A stretch of 64,000 nt of DNA from Campylorhamphus procurvoides (lineage: Eukaryota > Chordata > Aves > Passeriformes > Dendrocolaptidae), in contig WBMV01000267.1 of assembly GCA_013396655.1 (NCBI GenBank), positions 248,001 to 312,000 on the forward strand, written 5' to 3'. Each line of letters starts with the position of its first letter. Position 1 is the first letter of the stretch. Below, piece after piece: positions 11,252-22,866 of this stretch. The notes below the pieces were generated by a model. The model was given only the letters and a program-made list of their open reading frames with translations, was not told the DNA's origin and searched no databases. The position numbers and the translations under genes were made by a program.

Positions 11252-14099
11252 TCATGCCCAAAGTGGTAGAGTTGGCAGGAGTGCAGCGGTGAGATTCTCA
11301 GAAAAGCCTGATGGTTTCTGTTGAACTGGCTTGCCTCATTGAAAAGTTGCATTTGCTGGGGTCATCTCAGGATGAGGATGACTGGGATTAATTTCTTTTT
11401 ATTTTCCTGGGGTCCCACTTTGCTAAGAATGTTTTCGTGCAAATTCTAAAATTGCCAAACTGTTTACCAAAGCCACGTAGGCTTGCAGAGACCCTGCACT
11501 ACAACCCTGCGGAGAGATGGACATTAGTTTGCAATGGAATTCCTGGAAAAGTTAAAGAGGTGACTGGAGCAGGGTTATTTGATCCAGCTCATACGTAGGT
11601 AGCAGGCCAGCTTAGCTAAACAAGGTATTGTGCTTCAAATAACTAGAGCAGTCTTAGAGGTAAGTGCTGGGATGGCATGGGAAAGGATTTCATCAGCCCC
11701 AAACTAATAAAATCAGGGATGGAAACACAAGACTTAGCAACTAGAGAGTGGAGGGGTATCTAATTTCAGGCACTCTGGTGTAAAGGTGAAACAGCCTCAT
11801 TAATGTGCACTCTGGCATAAGCCAGGTCTGGCATCAGAGCCCTGCCCTTGGGGTATGCCTTTTTCACCTGCTTTGGTTTTCCTGCCCCCTAGCAAACTAG
11901 GAATTTTGCTGATGGGAAGTAGGGTAAGGAAAATACTAGACTTTTTTTTTCTTTTTTGAGTGGGGACTTGAAGAAAGAAAAATGCAGTTTTTCTTTTAAA
12001 TTGTAAAAGGGCAAACTTCAGCTGGATGGCTTTATTCAGTTTCACATGCAATAACCTTTCAAATGGTGCTTGAAAGTCAAGTCAAATTTCAATATAAATG
12101 ATATTGTCAGGTTAGCATGAACGTATGAGACACTGCCCTTTATGTTTCTCTATCATCTCTTTGAATGCATTGAACAGCAATTTTAATAGAATCATAAAAA
12201 TCTTCAATTTCCTCTGTAGATTTAACCAATGCCAAGAGCAGTAAAAGAGTTATGCTTCTGTCTCGTTTGTAAGCTTTGTGATTATTTTAACATCTCCATT
12301 TTTGCAGGTCTTGTGTACTTAGATCCTAAGTCTGCTACCTCTTTGCTTAGAAATACCTTCCCAGGAAGAACTACTCAAACTCTTTTGTCCTTCCTTCCTT
12401 CTTCCAGCAGGGATGTTAGAATTGGAAGCTACAAGTGAAAAAAAAATTTAAAAAAGGAGGTATGGAAATATCCAGACACCAATGTGTTTCTTAATTTGAC
12501 TTCAGTGAATATTCAGTACTGTGAATTAAACAAGGGCACTGGAAAGTTATTTAAATATGTATCAGATGCAGAAATTTAAGCCCGCAAAGTAATTTTCTTG
12601 AGAAACATTCAAATGACAAAAAAACAGTGGGGAGAGCAAAGATACAATCTCAGCTTAAACTGCAGCCTTACAATGTGTGGCTCTGTCACTGCAGGAGAGA
12701 AAACGTGTCACCAGAACCACGTCATGAGAACCATGGGGACAAAGAGGGTGCAGGAAGGCTGCAGAAGTGTCACCCTGCATACACCAGCCCCAGCACCCCA
12801 TCATCCAGCAGCCACCTCGCTCAGGTCCAAGCAGGCACGCAAAGGGATGGGAGCCAGGGATGCAGCCACTGCTGTGCTGGAGGATGAAGCAGCAGTGAGG
12901 GATCAGGTGTGGAGAGCCTGACTCCTCCTTTCCTGCAGTGCAGCAAACTCGGCCATGAGCGAGCTCTCCATCTCCCCAGCACGGGTGGGCACCCAGGGTG
13001 TGTCCTATCACCCACACCCAGCTCTTCCCAGCCTTCCTGCCCCACAAAACATCCACTCCTAGGGTAGCTGGAGGTTTTAGGCAGCCGCCTCATTCATGCT
13101 TTCCTTGCCTAGTTTCAAAAAGAGGAGTCATTTGTACCTGCTGAGAGCCTTCAGGAAAAGTAAATGCTGCAGAAAGGAGTATAGATTTCTATTTTTTAAT
13201 TAGTCTGTGTTTGGGCTGTGAGAAAGAAGTGGATGCTTGGACAGAGGTAGCTTGATTAGCACTTCAAAATTCACAAATATATACATTCACATTAAAAAAA
13301 AAATTGGTAGCTTTTGGGGGATTTTTTTCCTTTATATCTCTTGTGAAAAGCTTTCATTAAAAGCTTCTTTGATTCCTCTTAAGGAAGAATATTAGTTTGG
13401 GATCTTAAAAAGGCAAAATGAAATATTCCATCTCACCCCAGTGTTTCTGGGGCATCATTTTAGGGATAGAAGAGGCATTTTGCTGCTATTATGAATATTT
13501 GCCCAAACTTCATCTTACACAGTTTCAGTGAAATTCCAAAGAACTGTGGAAGTGTAAATCCACTTCCAGTATGCAGGCATAGAACTGGAGTTACTCAGGC
13601 TTCTTCTGCCAGGTATTGTGAGCTGCCCTCAGAAATGGGTTATGGCATTAAGCCATAGGTTTCACTGTATTCCAGGGCAAGTTTTCCCTTGGATGAGCAC
13701 TGGTGGATCGTCTTAGTTTTTGGATGCCTTACTACAGACACCAGCTGTATGATTTCCATGTATCTTTGCTATGAGCACATAAAGAATGATAAAATACTAA
13801 AGGCTCTGAAATGGAATGTTATAATCATCTCATCCTGGTGTTTTTTTGATGCAGAAGTGTCTGGCTTCATTTGGTATCCGTATGGTAGATCTAATAATGC
13901 CACTTTACAGGGCCATTGTGGACAGAAATGCAGTAGTTTGGGGAATTGTTGAGATCCTGTAACAATGAGGACTCAAAGAAGTCTAAAATGAAACTAATAA
14001 TCCAACATTAGTTATTAAACAAAGTCAAAGGCAATATGTGAAAATGGGGAATAAAATACCTGTGACCACACGATCTGAGAGTTCAGCATGATGCAAAAG

Positions 14100-14350
14100 A
14101 ATTGGTGTAAACCTGCAATTTTAAAAAAAATAAAATCTTTAATTATGTTATTTCTTAACCTTAAGCACTCGATTCGCCCTTACCATTCACAGAGTGTAGG
14201 ATTTTTGTATTCATGCATTAGTTATGCAACATCTCTCTAAATTCCCAGCCTTTTGGTCTAAAACAGCCTGAATATATGGAGACGATTTATTGTGTGCCTA
14301 ATGATTGACTTCTTTTCTAATTACAGACTACTTCTAAATGCAGACTATTA
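14100..14350. promoter_or_regulatory. Candidate conserved noncoding element
   Basis: This is AT-rich unique DNA with dense TAAT/ATTA words (taattatg, gcattagttatgcaa, cctaatgattgac, ctaattacag) and two retained CpGs in 'ctcgattcgcccttac'. The composition fits a developmental enhancer. No conservation evidence is available to me. Confidence 0.2.
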
Positions 14351-15500
14351 TTTTAATTTCTTAAGAATTGCCTTTAATGTTCTGCAAGGTAAGCAATGAT
14401 TTTGCAGGATTGCATATCCTTAGGTTAGGATTAGCTACACCCAACCTTATACTACATTTATTTTTAGAAAAGAATGTTCTGGGATTTTACACTTCTAGTA
14501 CCCGTCATACCATGAGACAAGAACAATCTGGATCTCACATTCTTCAGAAAACAGACATAGGTAATATCAGTAGGACATAAAGCTTTGAGTCCAGAAAATG
14601 CTTAATTGTGCTTCTGAATTGGGCCCTGGAAAACACATCAGTTATGGTTATTTGCAAGTTACATTTCAATATCCAGCTTTTCAGGCTGTATGTTTTTGTA
14701 GTTGCAACTTTCCACCTCCCCCGCACCGATTTAAGTGATGTTATTCTTGGCTAATAGTAATTGTGAGAAAATTGAATTCCATCTGTTTCCACCAAAAGCG
14801 GAAAATAGAATGTGAGAATCAATAGAAGACTGCACTTGTTATACACATTTGTCACAATCAGTGACTTTGCTAAGGAAACATGTCCGCAAGTATGATTTGC
14901 AAAATAAATAGCAAGTCACAGCATCTGATCACCAGCTGGCTTGTTTAGAAGTCAGAGCCTCCTCTGACAGCTACAGATCATGAACTTTTAGGCATTGCAC
15001 GGCCCCTCCAGACTTGATGAAGGGGAAAGATGTGTTTCACCGTGCAAATGGATGGATGACAACTTTAATACAAGTACAGATCTGGATGTGTACTCATCAT
15101 CAAAGTTTTGGGGTTGCATCTGATCGCTTTCTCATATCCATGCTGATTACTCCACATCCCTTGTAATGTCATATGCAGTTACTGTGCATCACCAGAGGTT
15201 CCTCTATGACTGACACCAGCATCATTTCAGGTTTTCTCCTTAGCTAATGTTGCCAGAATTGAAATCTCTGTGGTTCTCCGTGGCTGAGCTGTCCAACACG
15301 AGCCATTCAATGATTCATGGTCGTGACTGGACCACAGAGAGGCCAACACACAGCACTTCAATAAGTGCCAGCAAGCCTGTGTTTCATGTGCAGGCACAGC
15401 ACCACTCTGTTTTTTCAAATCCATATTCTAGCCACCCCATAGGATATACTGCTGTCTTACCTGCCTGTTTTTCTCTCAATTATTGCCTGGGTGGATTATC

Positions 15501-15881
15501 TCAGGAGTCCTTCAGCAAGAACTGATAGATTCCTTCCCAGAGTGTGGTGTGTTTGATGTGTACTTTATCACAGTTTGCAACACCTTTGCCTAATTCTGAT
15601 ATACAGTCCCCGTGTAATACAGTGTATTTTTGCAGATGGTGCTGTGACACAACCAGTCTCAGCTCATGATTTCTTGCTGTGTCAACAAAACCTAGTTTAG
15701 CAGTGCTAGGAGAGCACCTCCCATGTCCCCCAGGCACCATCTCCCTTCCCAAGCAAGCAGTGTACTCTCTGCAGGCTGCCCCACCCCTAAATAAAGCACA
15801 GCTCGGGGTGCAGGAAGGTAGGACCCATCCCTCCCTCAGACTGGTTGCTCTGTAGGCTGGGGAAACCTCAGCACTGTGCAA
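15501..15881 (-). other. 126-codon open frame, unrecognised
   Basis: This minus-strand frame is one of the longer ones outside repeats. Its C-terminal half has a balanced composition, with words such as VVSQHHLQKYTVLHGD and CDKVHIKHTTLWEG. I recognise no family. There is no CpG enrichment and no convincing splice-site pair, so the default reading is a chance frame; it is recorded because it is not low-complexity. Confidence 0.12.
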
Positions 15882-16740
15882 ACCTCACCCTCAGGTCAGT
15901 GGCACAGGGTGAAGCTGGGCTGGCCTCCCCCCAGTGCCACCAGGAGGAGGACCAAGGCCACCCTAGTCACATCAGCCAAAAGTCCCTCCCAAGAATAACA
16001 GGCATAGCTCACAAATTTAAAAGATGATTTGAGGATTCCTTGACCATTACAAGACTTATAATCATATAAATAGTGTGGTTTTCATAAAACTTGGATGCTC
16101 GACCTTAAAGGCTCAAGTGCCTTGAGCTTCACAGTTCGTGCCTGTTTGCCAAAATGCATAGGGGAAAGGTGTGTTTGACTGCTGCACAGCAACAGGAAAA
16201 AGAGAAGTCATTAAAAAGGAACACTGTTCCATGAATAATGCCATTCTGTTAGTTAACAGTACCCCTGCTTCTGGAACTCTCTTTGCTGTACCTGGGCTTG
16301 AATTTTAGCAGAGCATACATGCTGTAAAATGGGGAAAGTCCAAAGTGGTTAATTACAGTGTTCAGCAGCCTAAAAAGACTCCCATAGGCAGAGAGATTTA
16401 AGGCAGTACAACAACCTGCAATTTAGAGGGAAGCAAGTAAAAGGTGACAGAACAGAGACGTGTAACACAAAGAACCACTTGGGACAAATAGGGTAAAATT
16501 GGGTGTTTAGTTTTTCCTAGAGGCTTCCCTATAGGTCAATGTAGTTGTAACATAAAAATTCTTAAATGAGTCGAAGAAATATTTTCTGCGGTGACTAGCA
16601 GCTATGAAAATGTTGGAGGGAACAAGAAGTCAACAGCTTTAAAAGGGGGCAGATGCTTAAATTTATATCTGTAATTATCCTAACTAAACTAAAACATATG
16701 GAGATCGATCTGTAGCAGGGTGCAGAACAAAAGCCAGTTG

Positions 16741-16792
16741 CTGACTGCCAAGCTCCATATGATATGGGCTTATCATATCAGCTGACAGTAAG
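16741..16792. ncRNA. Imperfect hairpin of about 22 paired bases (pre-miRNA-like shape)
   Basis: ATATGATA (16757-16764) and TATCATAT (16771-16778) are exact complements around a 6-base loop. Outward, AGCT pairs with AGCT across a 2/1-base bulge, then a one-base bulge, and ACTG pairs with CAGT across single mismatches. The whole folds as one long stem of about 52 nt. That is short for a microRNA precursor, and both strands would fold. Expression is unknown. Confidence 0.2.
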
Positions 16793-18171
16793 GTGAAGCT
16801 TTGAAAATGCTTAACAATAAGCCATAGTTCCATAGTGCAGCGAGTGCCATATGCAAACAAGACTTTCCAAGTCTTAACTTCTAAAACTCAGAGGGTTTAC
16901 AAATGTTAGTAACACATACATTAGCAGAATAGTCATAGAGGTTATGCAGGTATTATTTCTTTCCCACCAGTGCAGAATCTCTCCCTGCCTCTTCCAGCAG
17001 GAAATGGCCAGCTTAGGAGCAGGGACAGCCTGTGGCTCCAGTCGAAGGGAACATAATGGGAAATGGAAAACCCTGAACGGAACAGAAGTTCATGAGTTTG
17101 GTGCCAGTAATCGGATACTTCTAAGCTTGTTTCAGCTATGTTAGTTTTTTGGTGGGCTTTTTTAAGGAAGAAAAAAAAAACAATGAAATAAATCATATCT
17201 GGGAGGAAAATTAGACTCTCAGAGCATGAAAGCATGAGTCAACTGAAGAGCCAAGATCTGAAGGCAAAAGTTGTGGCAGATCCATATCCTGCATTAATCA
17301 AGCAGATACAGAGAGATGTACTGTACTGCCCAGCTGGTTATCTGTTTCCTGTCTTCAGAGGCAAAATGTCCCGACCACATGTGCCCTAGCACAGGCTGAA
17401 CTCTAAACCAAACCCCACAGAAATGATAACCAACATCTATCTTGAGAACAGCAACTGAAGCCAGGACATCTCAAACTGAAATTGTGAGCCTCTGCAGCCA
17501 GGCAGAAAAGTAAATGCCATTGCAGGGCTCAAAGAAAGCCACATCCTCTGTATATTGGGCACAGAAGACGGGAAATCTAATGCATGTATATATATATATA
17601 GCTATACATATGCATATAGGTGTTGAGCAGATAATTACACCCACAACATTTTAAGTCCAAGAATAGTAAGGTTTGAAGGGGTCAGCATCTTCTCAGATGA
17701 GATTTCACTGCTTGCCAGTTACCCATCTGTCCATGTTTTTCCTTTAAATAACTATGGTAGATTCATATTAATGCAGGTTTCTTCAAGTATTGCAAAAGAT
17801 CCCTATCTTTTGTTACAAATGAGTTGTGAGGGGTTTTTGAAACATCCTGGTTTTAAAGATTTGCTGTGTATTCTTCCTACACGAGATTCTGAGTTTTGAA
17901 TCTTTCGGGTGTGCTCAAGACTGATTTCCAGGCCACTTCTCATGACTTGGTTCTTGATTCTTTTTTTCACTACCATCTGTTCCAGCTGCCCTGTTTCCCA
18001 GTTCAGGCTGCAGAGGTATTTAGTGATTCTGATTGCAGGCAGGTAAATTCCCAACACCCTCTCCAGCAAAGTTCTGATTGGGAACTGTGTCATTAGGGTG
18101 CTGGGACTGCCCCTCGAGGAGCAAAAAGACTTATATTGAGCCAAGAAACATCCAGGGGAGCCACTACATAA
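16793..18171. other. Unique noncoding sequence with a small TA-rich patch
   Basis: No gene was found. At about 17584-17620 a short TA/ATGC-rich patch ('tatatatatatata', then 'gctatacatatgcatat') forms a weak self-complementary repeat. A minus-strand 151-codon frame (17803-18258) is an artefact of the downstream tetranucleotide repeat. Confidence 0.55.

Positions 18172-18237
<66 letters not shown>
18172..18237. repeat. (TAGA)16 tetranucleotide microsatellite
   Basis: Sixty-six bases are an uninterrupted TAGA/GATA tract of 16.5 copies. Long perfect tetranucleotide tracts are usually highly polymorphic. On the minus strand it reads as a repeating Tyr-Leu-Ser-Ile peptide that is not a real protein. 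Confidence 0.97.
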
Positions 18238-18292
18238 GATAAAGATTAAATGATTCAATTATATTGTATGTATACATACAACTAAAATATGC

Positions 18293-18316
18293 ATATATAT
18301 ATATATATATATATAT
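18293..18316. repeat. (AT)12 microsatellite
   Basis: Twenty-four bases of perfect AT dinucleotide lie 55 bp after the TAGA tract. The two arrays together make an unstable 145-bp interval. Confidence 0.95.
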
Positions 18317-18424
18317 CAAAAACACCCTAAAATGGAGGTGTGCTGGTTCAGAGGGTTCTCAAAAGTGCTGGTTTGGCACCCATGACAGTCATGCTCCAGT
18401 TTCTCAAACTGAATAACAGATAAA

Positions 18425-18580
18425 CTCTGAGTAAAAAATTTTTTCCTAATGTCTACTCTAAATCTGCCCTCTTCCAGTTTAAAGCCATTGCGCCTTGTCC
18501 TGTCACTGCCTGTATAAATTCTCCATCCTTTTTATAAGCCCTCCTAAGGTACTGGAATATTTCTAAAGCTTCCCCCAACA
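18425..18580 (-). mobile_element. CR1 LINE internal fragment, antisense
   Basis: The words 'ttttttcctaatgtctactc', 'taaatctgccctcttccagt', 'ttaaagccattgcgccttgt' and 'cctcctaaggtactggaata' follow in the order of the inverted CR1 ORF2 C-terminal/3' region (the RxDVRK.F..R..LxxGRFRL passage read backwards). Both ends are lost. The following 60 bp may be further decayed CR1, but I cannot support that. Confidence 0.8.
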
Positions 18581-20157
18581 GCTTGCACTTGCAACCTGTT
18601 GTCAGTGGTGCTGCCCACCATGCCACAAGCTGAACAGACCTTGTGAGATGTGAATGTCCCTGTACAGAATCCTTGCTTGCTCTGGGAAATCCCCTCTCCA
18701 GGGGCACCCTGCTGGTCCTCTCTTCTTCAGCAAAACCACAGAAACAATTCACAAAGCTCACACTAATGCTGATTTTTGGATGTATTTAAACAACATCTCA
18801 GCAGTGCTCAGCACATCCTCTGAAGGTTCATGCTGCAATGTGTGGGTGAGTGTCCTGAGCAAAGCAGCTCTGTCTCTGGGCAATTTGTGAAGAGCAAAAC
18901 TGGTTCCAGCTCATTCTCACAAGAGCATCTCAGCACCAAGCTTAGCCACAAAACATTTCCTGTCCTGTGATATTTATCAGTAGAGCAATCTGCAAAAATC
19001 CCTGAATTTCAAGGGGAAAATGTGACAGATTGTTTGCTGAACGCAAGCTCCTAAAAGTGGTAAATGGTTTTTTTTTTACTACCTCTCCCGATACATGCAG
19101 CTGAACACACAAATCACTGAGTTCACTGGAAGTCTGGAAAAACTCACAGTTCCGGAGTTAATCATTAATATTGTGGGGTTACAAGGAGGTATTTTTAAGA
19201 TTGCCACAGCATGTGGGAAATTCCCATGTGCATTCCCTGCAGGTTTTCAAGAAATAGCCTTCTCTCTTTGGCTCAGATGCTTTTGTAATTGTTTACATAA
19301 ACTGAATATGAAGTATCAAGGTCAGATATTTTCCAGAAAGCCAAAGCAAACAATTTACCATTCTGTTGTAGAAGAAAACACCAGAACAATTCCAGCATAG
19401 GCCAACTTCCTTTTCTTTCTCTTGCTTTATGTGGTATAGTACACACTATAGAGCAGAAAACACTGAAACTCTGATTACTTAAAAGCATGTGCAACCTACT
19501 GGATACAGAAATCCCTCACTGAGAGAGTCAGCAACAAGTTTAACCTCACATATTCAAAGCAAGCCTACTTCCCTTCATTTTATTTCCCAGATAGCTGCAG
19601 TATCAGCTCAGTTCCCAGAAAAAGCCACCGGAACTTAAAAAAAATTACATTCATGCAATTATAATTGCATTTTTTTAAAGGGATCTCTATCTCCCAGTTA
19701 ATATCATCGGTGGAAAGGATAGCTAACAAAAATCTTTTTTTTACTCTAAAATTAATAAAGTTCCTTCCAAATCAAAGCATTATCTGCTGACATCTTTTCC
19801 CAAAAAAAACCACTCAGACAATGATCTTTGTGCTGCCTAACCCCAACAGCCTTTTTTGGATGCTGAGTAACTGGAAAAGGCATCTAGTCCTTCAGCTGCT
19901 CTGGGAAGGGAAACCCTTTTCCACACTAACCCTACTCAACTGGGATGGAAACCCACTGTAGGACACCCTGGCTGTGACCCCAAGCCAGCTGAAAATGTCA
20001 GTATTTTTCCCAGGAGGGGACAATCCTCTTGGCCAACCCCCATAATACATCCACCATGAATTTTGCAGGGATGTTTAGCTGAAGTTTGCATCACAGCTGG
20101 CTCTCCTGACCTGCCCTCACGCTCAGAGGCTCATGCTGAGAAGACATTTCTGTAGAC
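18581..20157. other. Unique noncoding sequence
   Basis: No gene or repeat was recognised. There are short homopolymers (a T-run near 19070 and A-runs near 19640 and 19800). Frames reach about 100 codons without motifs. Confidence 0.55.
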
Positions 20158-20225
20158 AGACTCATTTAGTTTGGAAAAGACCTTTAAGATCATCACCTCC
20201 TGCTATTAACCCAGCACTGCCAAGC
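20158..20225 (-). mobile_element. CR1 LINE 3' end fragment, antisense
   Basis: 'actcatttagtttggaaaag', then 'acctttaagatcatcacctc' and 'attaacccagcactgccaag', is the inverted 3' end of the CR1 subfamily whose sense tail reads '..cttttccaacctaa..'. It is only about 70 bp long. Confidence 0.85.
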
Positions 20226-20984
20226 ATACAACATTATAAACCAATACATTAACTGCAAAAGGTATTTAAACAAAAAATTAGGATCACATGAAGTGATCCT
20301 GCTATGCAACACTAGCAGTTTAGAGATTATGCATCTAATAAAAGTCTAATACTTAATGAAAGAAAATGAATTAAGAAGCAGCAATAGTTGAACAATAGCC
20401 ATTCTGATATATTGACAGAACAGAGTACTAAAATAATGTTAGGAATCCAGGGAAATGATACATGGGTCAACTTAAAATCCAATAACACAGAAACACCAGG
20501 AAGCCCAAATTTCACTTTAAATACATATTCAAGCATCTTCATCTCCAATTCTGTCTTCAGCAAGCTGAGCACCCAGCATTTGCACTGCTTGAGAAATTTC
20601 ACTTGACATTTACAGAGGGAAACAAACACTGGCCAGTACAGCATTTCTAAGAATTAGACATCTTTGAGAATGGCACCACTGTGTAGTTTTACCATCTTCC
20701 TTTCACCTCTTCTTCCCTCTTTAAATTTAGCACTCCTTAGGGTACCAGAGTTCAGTGAAGATGTGGAATCTTCCTTAGGGGGTTCTGCCTGCCCAAACTC
20801 CAGGTCAGATCCCACACTGGCCATTTACCAAAGGCTGCTTTAACAAAAGCTTCTGAAAATCCTCACTGCAATGGGCAAGGAAGCCCTTGAAAAATAAATA
20901 TCAGGATAAGAATATACAGCCCCTGAAACATAGGTTTGGGCCAGTGCTCTCAGGAAGGACCCAGATCAATTAGTCTGAGTCCAG

Positions 20985-21325
20985 GCTAATGAGGAAAGGT
21001 TTAAACATCATAAATTATGAAGAAAGATTAAAAAGATGGGATTTGTTTAGTCTAGGAAGGAGAAAATTAGGAGGAATCATGATAGCAGTCTCCAAACAGA
21101 GAGACTTGTAGTTGCAGAAGAAAGGAAATGACCGTCCCTTGTGATCCCTGGGAGCCTGGAAAGAAGCAGTGGTGTCACACCAGCCTCGGGGGAAACAGCA
21201 GCAAGGCGGTAGGAAAGAAGTGTCTAACATTAAGCAGTGATGAGCCCTGAAAGCATTTCCTAGGCAATGGACTGGGTGACCTCCCCAGAGCTCTCCCAGC
21301 CCTATTTTCAATTATTCTGTTCTTC
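20985..21325 (+). mobile_element. Old CR1 LINE fragment, sense
   Basis: 'tatgaagaaagattaaaaag', 'atgggatttgtttagtctag', 'gaatcatgatagcagtctcc', a region around 'gggagcctggaaagaagcag', then 'ctaggcaatggactgggtga' and 'agctctcccagccctatttt' keep the order of a decayed CR1 of an older subfamily than the 'ggttggaagggacc' type. Divergence is high and the exact 5' limit is uncertain. Confidence 0.7.
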
Positions 21326-22698
21326 CTTTCTTAGGATCTGTGGAGTGATGTGCAATTGCTTGTCACAACCTGTTTATAAATAGCAATTCTTTTACAAAAT
21401 TACAGCAGGACACCCCAAGACAGCACATTGGAAGCAAATGCTAAATTTTATTTCATTTCGTTACATGACTGCCTTGACACCACAGACTTCTTGTCCAGTC
21501 CTGGTTTTCATCTAGCTGTCACAGGTTGGCTCCAAGATTTTTAAGAGCATATTCAGAAATCCTGTTAAAATATAAGTCTCTGTCTCAATGAGTAATTAAA
21601 AACAAAACTCCAGATGTTTTCAGAAATAGAAAACATTGTTAACTAATGTTGTAATTGATAGTAAAACATTAGGAAGGAAAAAGGCACACTGACTAAGATA
21701 TATCCTCCAGTCATGCACTTCACTCTAAGATAAAAAGACATCAAAATTAATTCAGCAATTTGGTTGTGATTCACCAAAAATATCTCTGGAAAGAATATCT
21801 GCATACTGCTCTAAACTACTCCCCTTCCAGCACTCTCATTAATTCAGGACCAAAACTATTATTTATCAGGTATTTAACTTTGTAACTCTATTCCACTGGG
21901 AACAGAGCTGAGCCCAGATTCACACCTCAAGTCCAATGTTATCCTGAAGAACCTCCCCAAGGTTGGCTGGTCATGGCAGAGCCCACCGAAGGACTCCAAG
22001 CACTCTCTGCCCACACTGTGATCATGAAGATGTTCTCTGAGCAGGCTTTACCTAAGGGTAAACAAATCCACCCCACAGCCTGACATGTCGTGCAGGCCTG
22101 GAGTGCTTGGTAAAAGGTCAGAAAAACACCAGAAAAACATTTCTGAGTGTTTTTCATTACTTCCTCCCACCTAAAAATGTTCCTCTGCTTTTGAGGCTGA
22201 AATCTTTCTTTTCAGAAACATGCAGACACTAAAATCTTTCTTATTCCACATCTCTTTATTTAACCCCTTTTTTTAAAAACACAACTTCCCTTATTTTTCA
22301 GGAATTCTTGTGGAAATACAAATAGTTTCTTTTGGAGTTAATGACTGTACAATGCCTATAAAAACATATGAGCAACCATGCTGTTGTTTGGGCTAACCAT
22401 CTGAATTATGTCTCTTTTCCTTTCTTTTTTTGAGGGTTTTGCTGTTTCAAATCCCCATTCAGATTCCTTGTGATTGTTTGGACATGTGTTGCATCCTGCA
22501 GACACTGCTGTCATTTGCAGGCTTGGGAAGATCAAAGAATCAGGTGGAACCCTGCAAGGCAAAAGCAAGAGAGGCAAAGAAGATTATCTCCAGGTTGTGG
22601 CTGGAATGTAGGAAATTTAGTTTGTCACACTAATTGCCCACTTAGTGTCAGCTCAAAGTGGAAGTCTCTTGTGAAGCTCGGCCTCAAAGATCCTGAAA
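21326..22698. other. Unique noncoding sequence
   Basis: No gene or repeat was recognised. The sequence is AT-rich with scattered short runs, and the frames are short. Confidence 0.55.
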
Positions 22699-22866
22699 GA
22701 TCATAAGATCATAAAGTGGTTTGGGTTGGAAGGGACCTTAAAGATCATTCATTTCCAAACCCCTGCCATGGGCAGGGACAGCTTCCCCTAGACCAGGTTG
22801 CTCAAAGCCCCATCCAACCTGGCCTTGAACACTTTCAGGGATGGGGAGTTCACAGACTCTCTGGGC
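22699..22866 (-). mobile_element. CR1 LINE 3' end, antisense
   Basis: The inverted 3' terminus is well preserved: 'gtggtttgggttggaaggga', 'ccttaaagatcattcatttc', 'cctgccatgggcagggacag', 'tagaccaggttgctcaaagc' and 'catccaacctggccttgaac'. It is truncated after 'gatggggagttcacag'. It is a likely pairing partner, if transcribed, for sense copies at 28.1, 39.0 and 44.0 kb. Confidence 0.95.

Larger units (their letters stand above)
11353..16740. other. Unique noncoding sequence
   Basis: No gene or recognisable interspersed repeat was found. Frames of up to 133 codons occur near 12.6-13.1 kb and 15.5-15.9 kb in locally GC-richer DNA, without familiar motifs. An AT-rich, enhancer-like block at 14100-14350 is listed separately. 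Confidence 0.55.

Noticed and set aside
12598..13093. Several overlapping frames of 86-133 codons on both strands
   Set aside because: They overlap in GC-richer DNA and give Cys/Gly/His-rich products without motifs; typical chance frames.
14172..14181. ATTCGCCCTT resembles the edge of a TA-cloning vector site
   Set aside because: Only ten bases match and the flanks on both sides look genomic, so contamination is not supported.
17803..18258. 151-codon minus frame with a repeating Tyr-Leu-Ser-Ile segment
   Set aside because: It is produced by the (TAGA)n microsatellite and is not a protein.
18338..18385. 'gtgctggtt(t)ggc' words resembling the start of an avian endogenous retrovirus LTR
   Set aside because: Only about a dozen bases match, with no second LTR, primer-binding site or internal retroviral sequence.
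18927..18945. TCAGCACC word as a REST/NRSF (RE1) half-site
   Set aside because: Only the left half matches; the right half and spacing are wrong.
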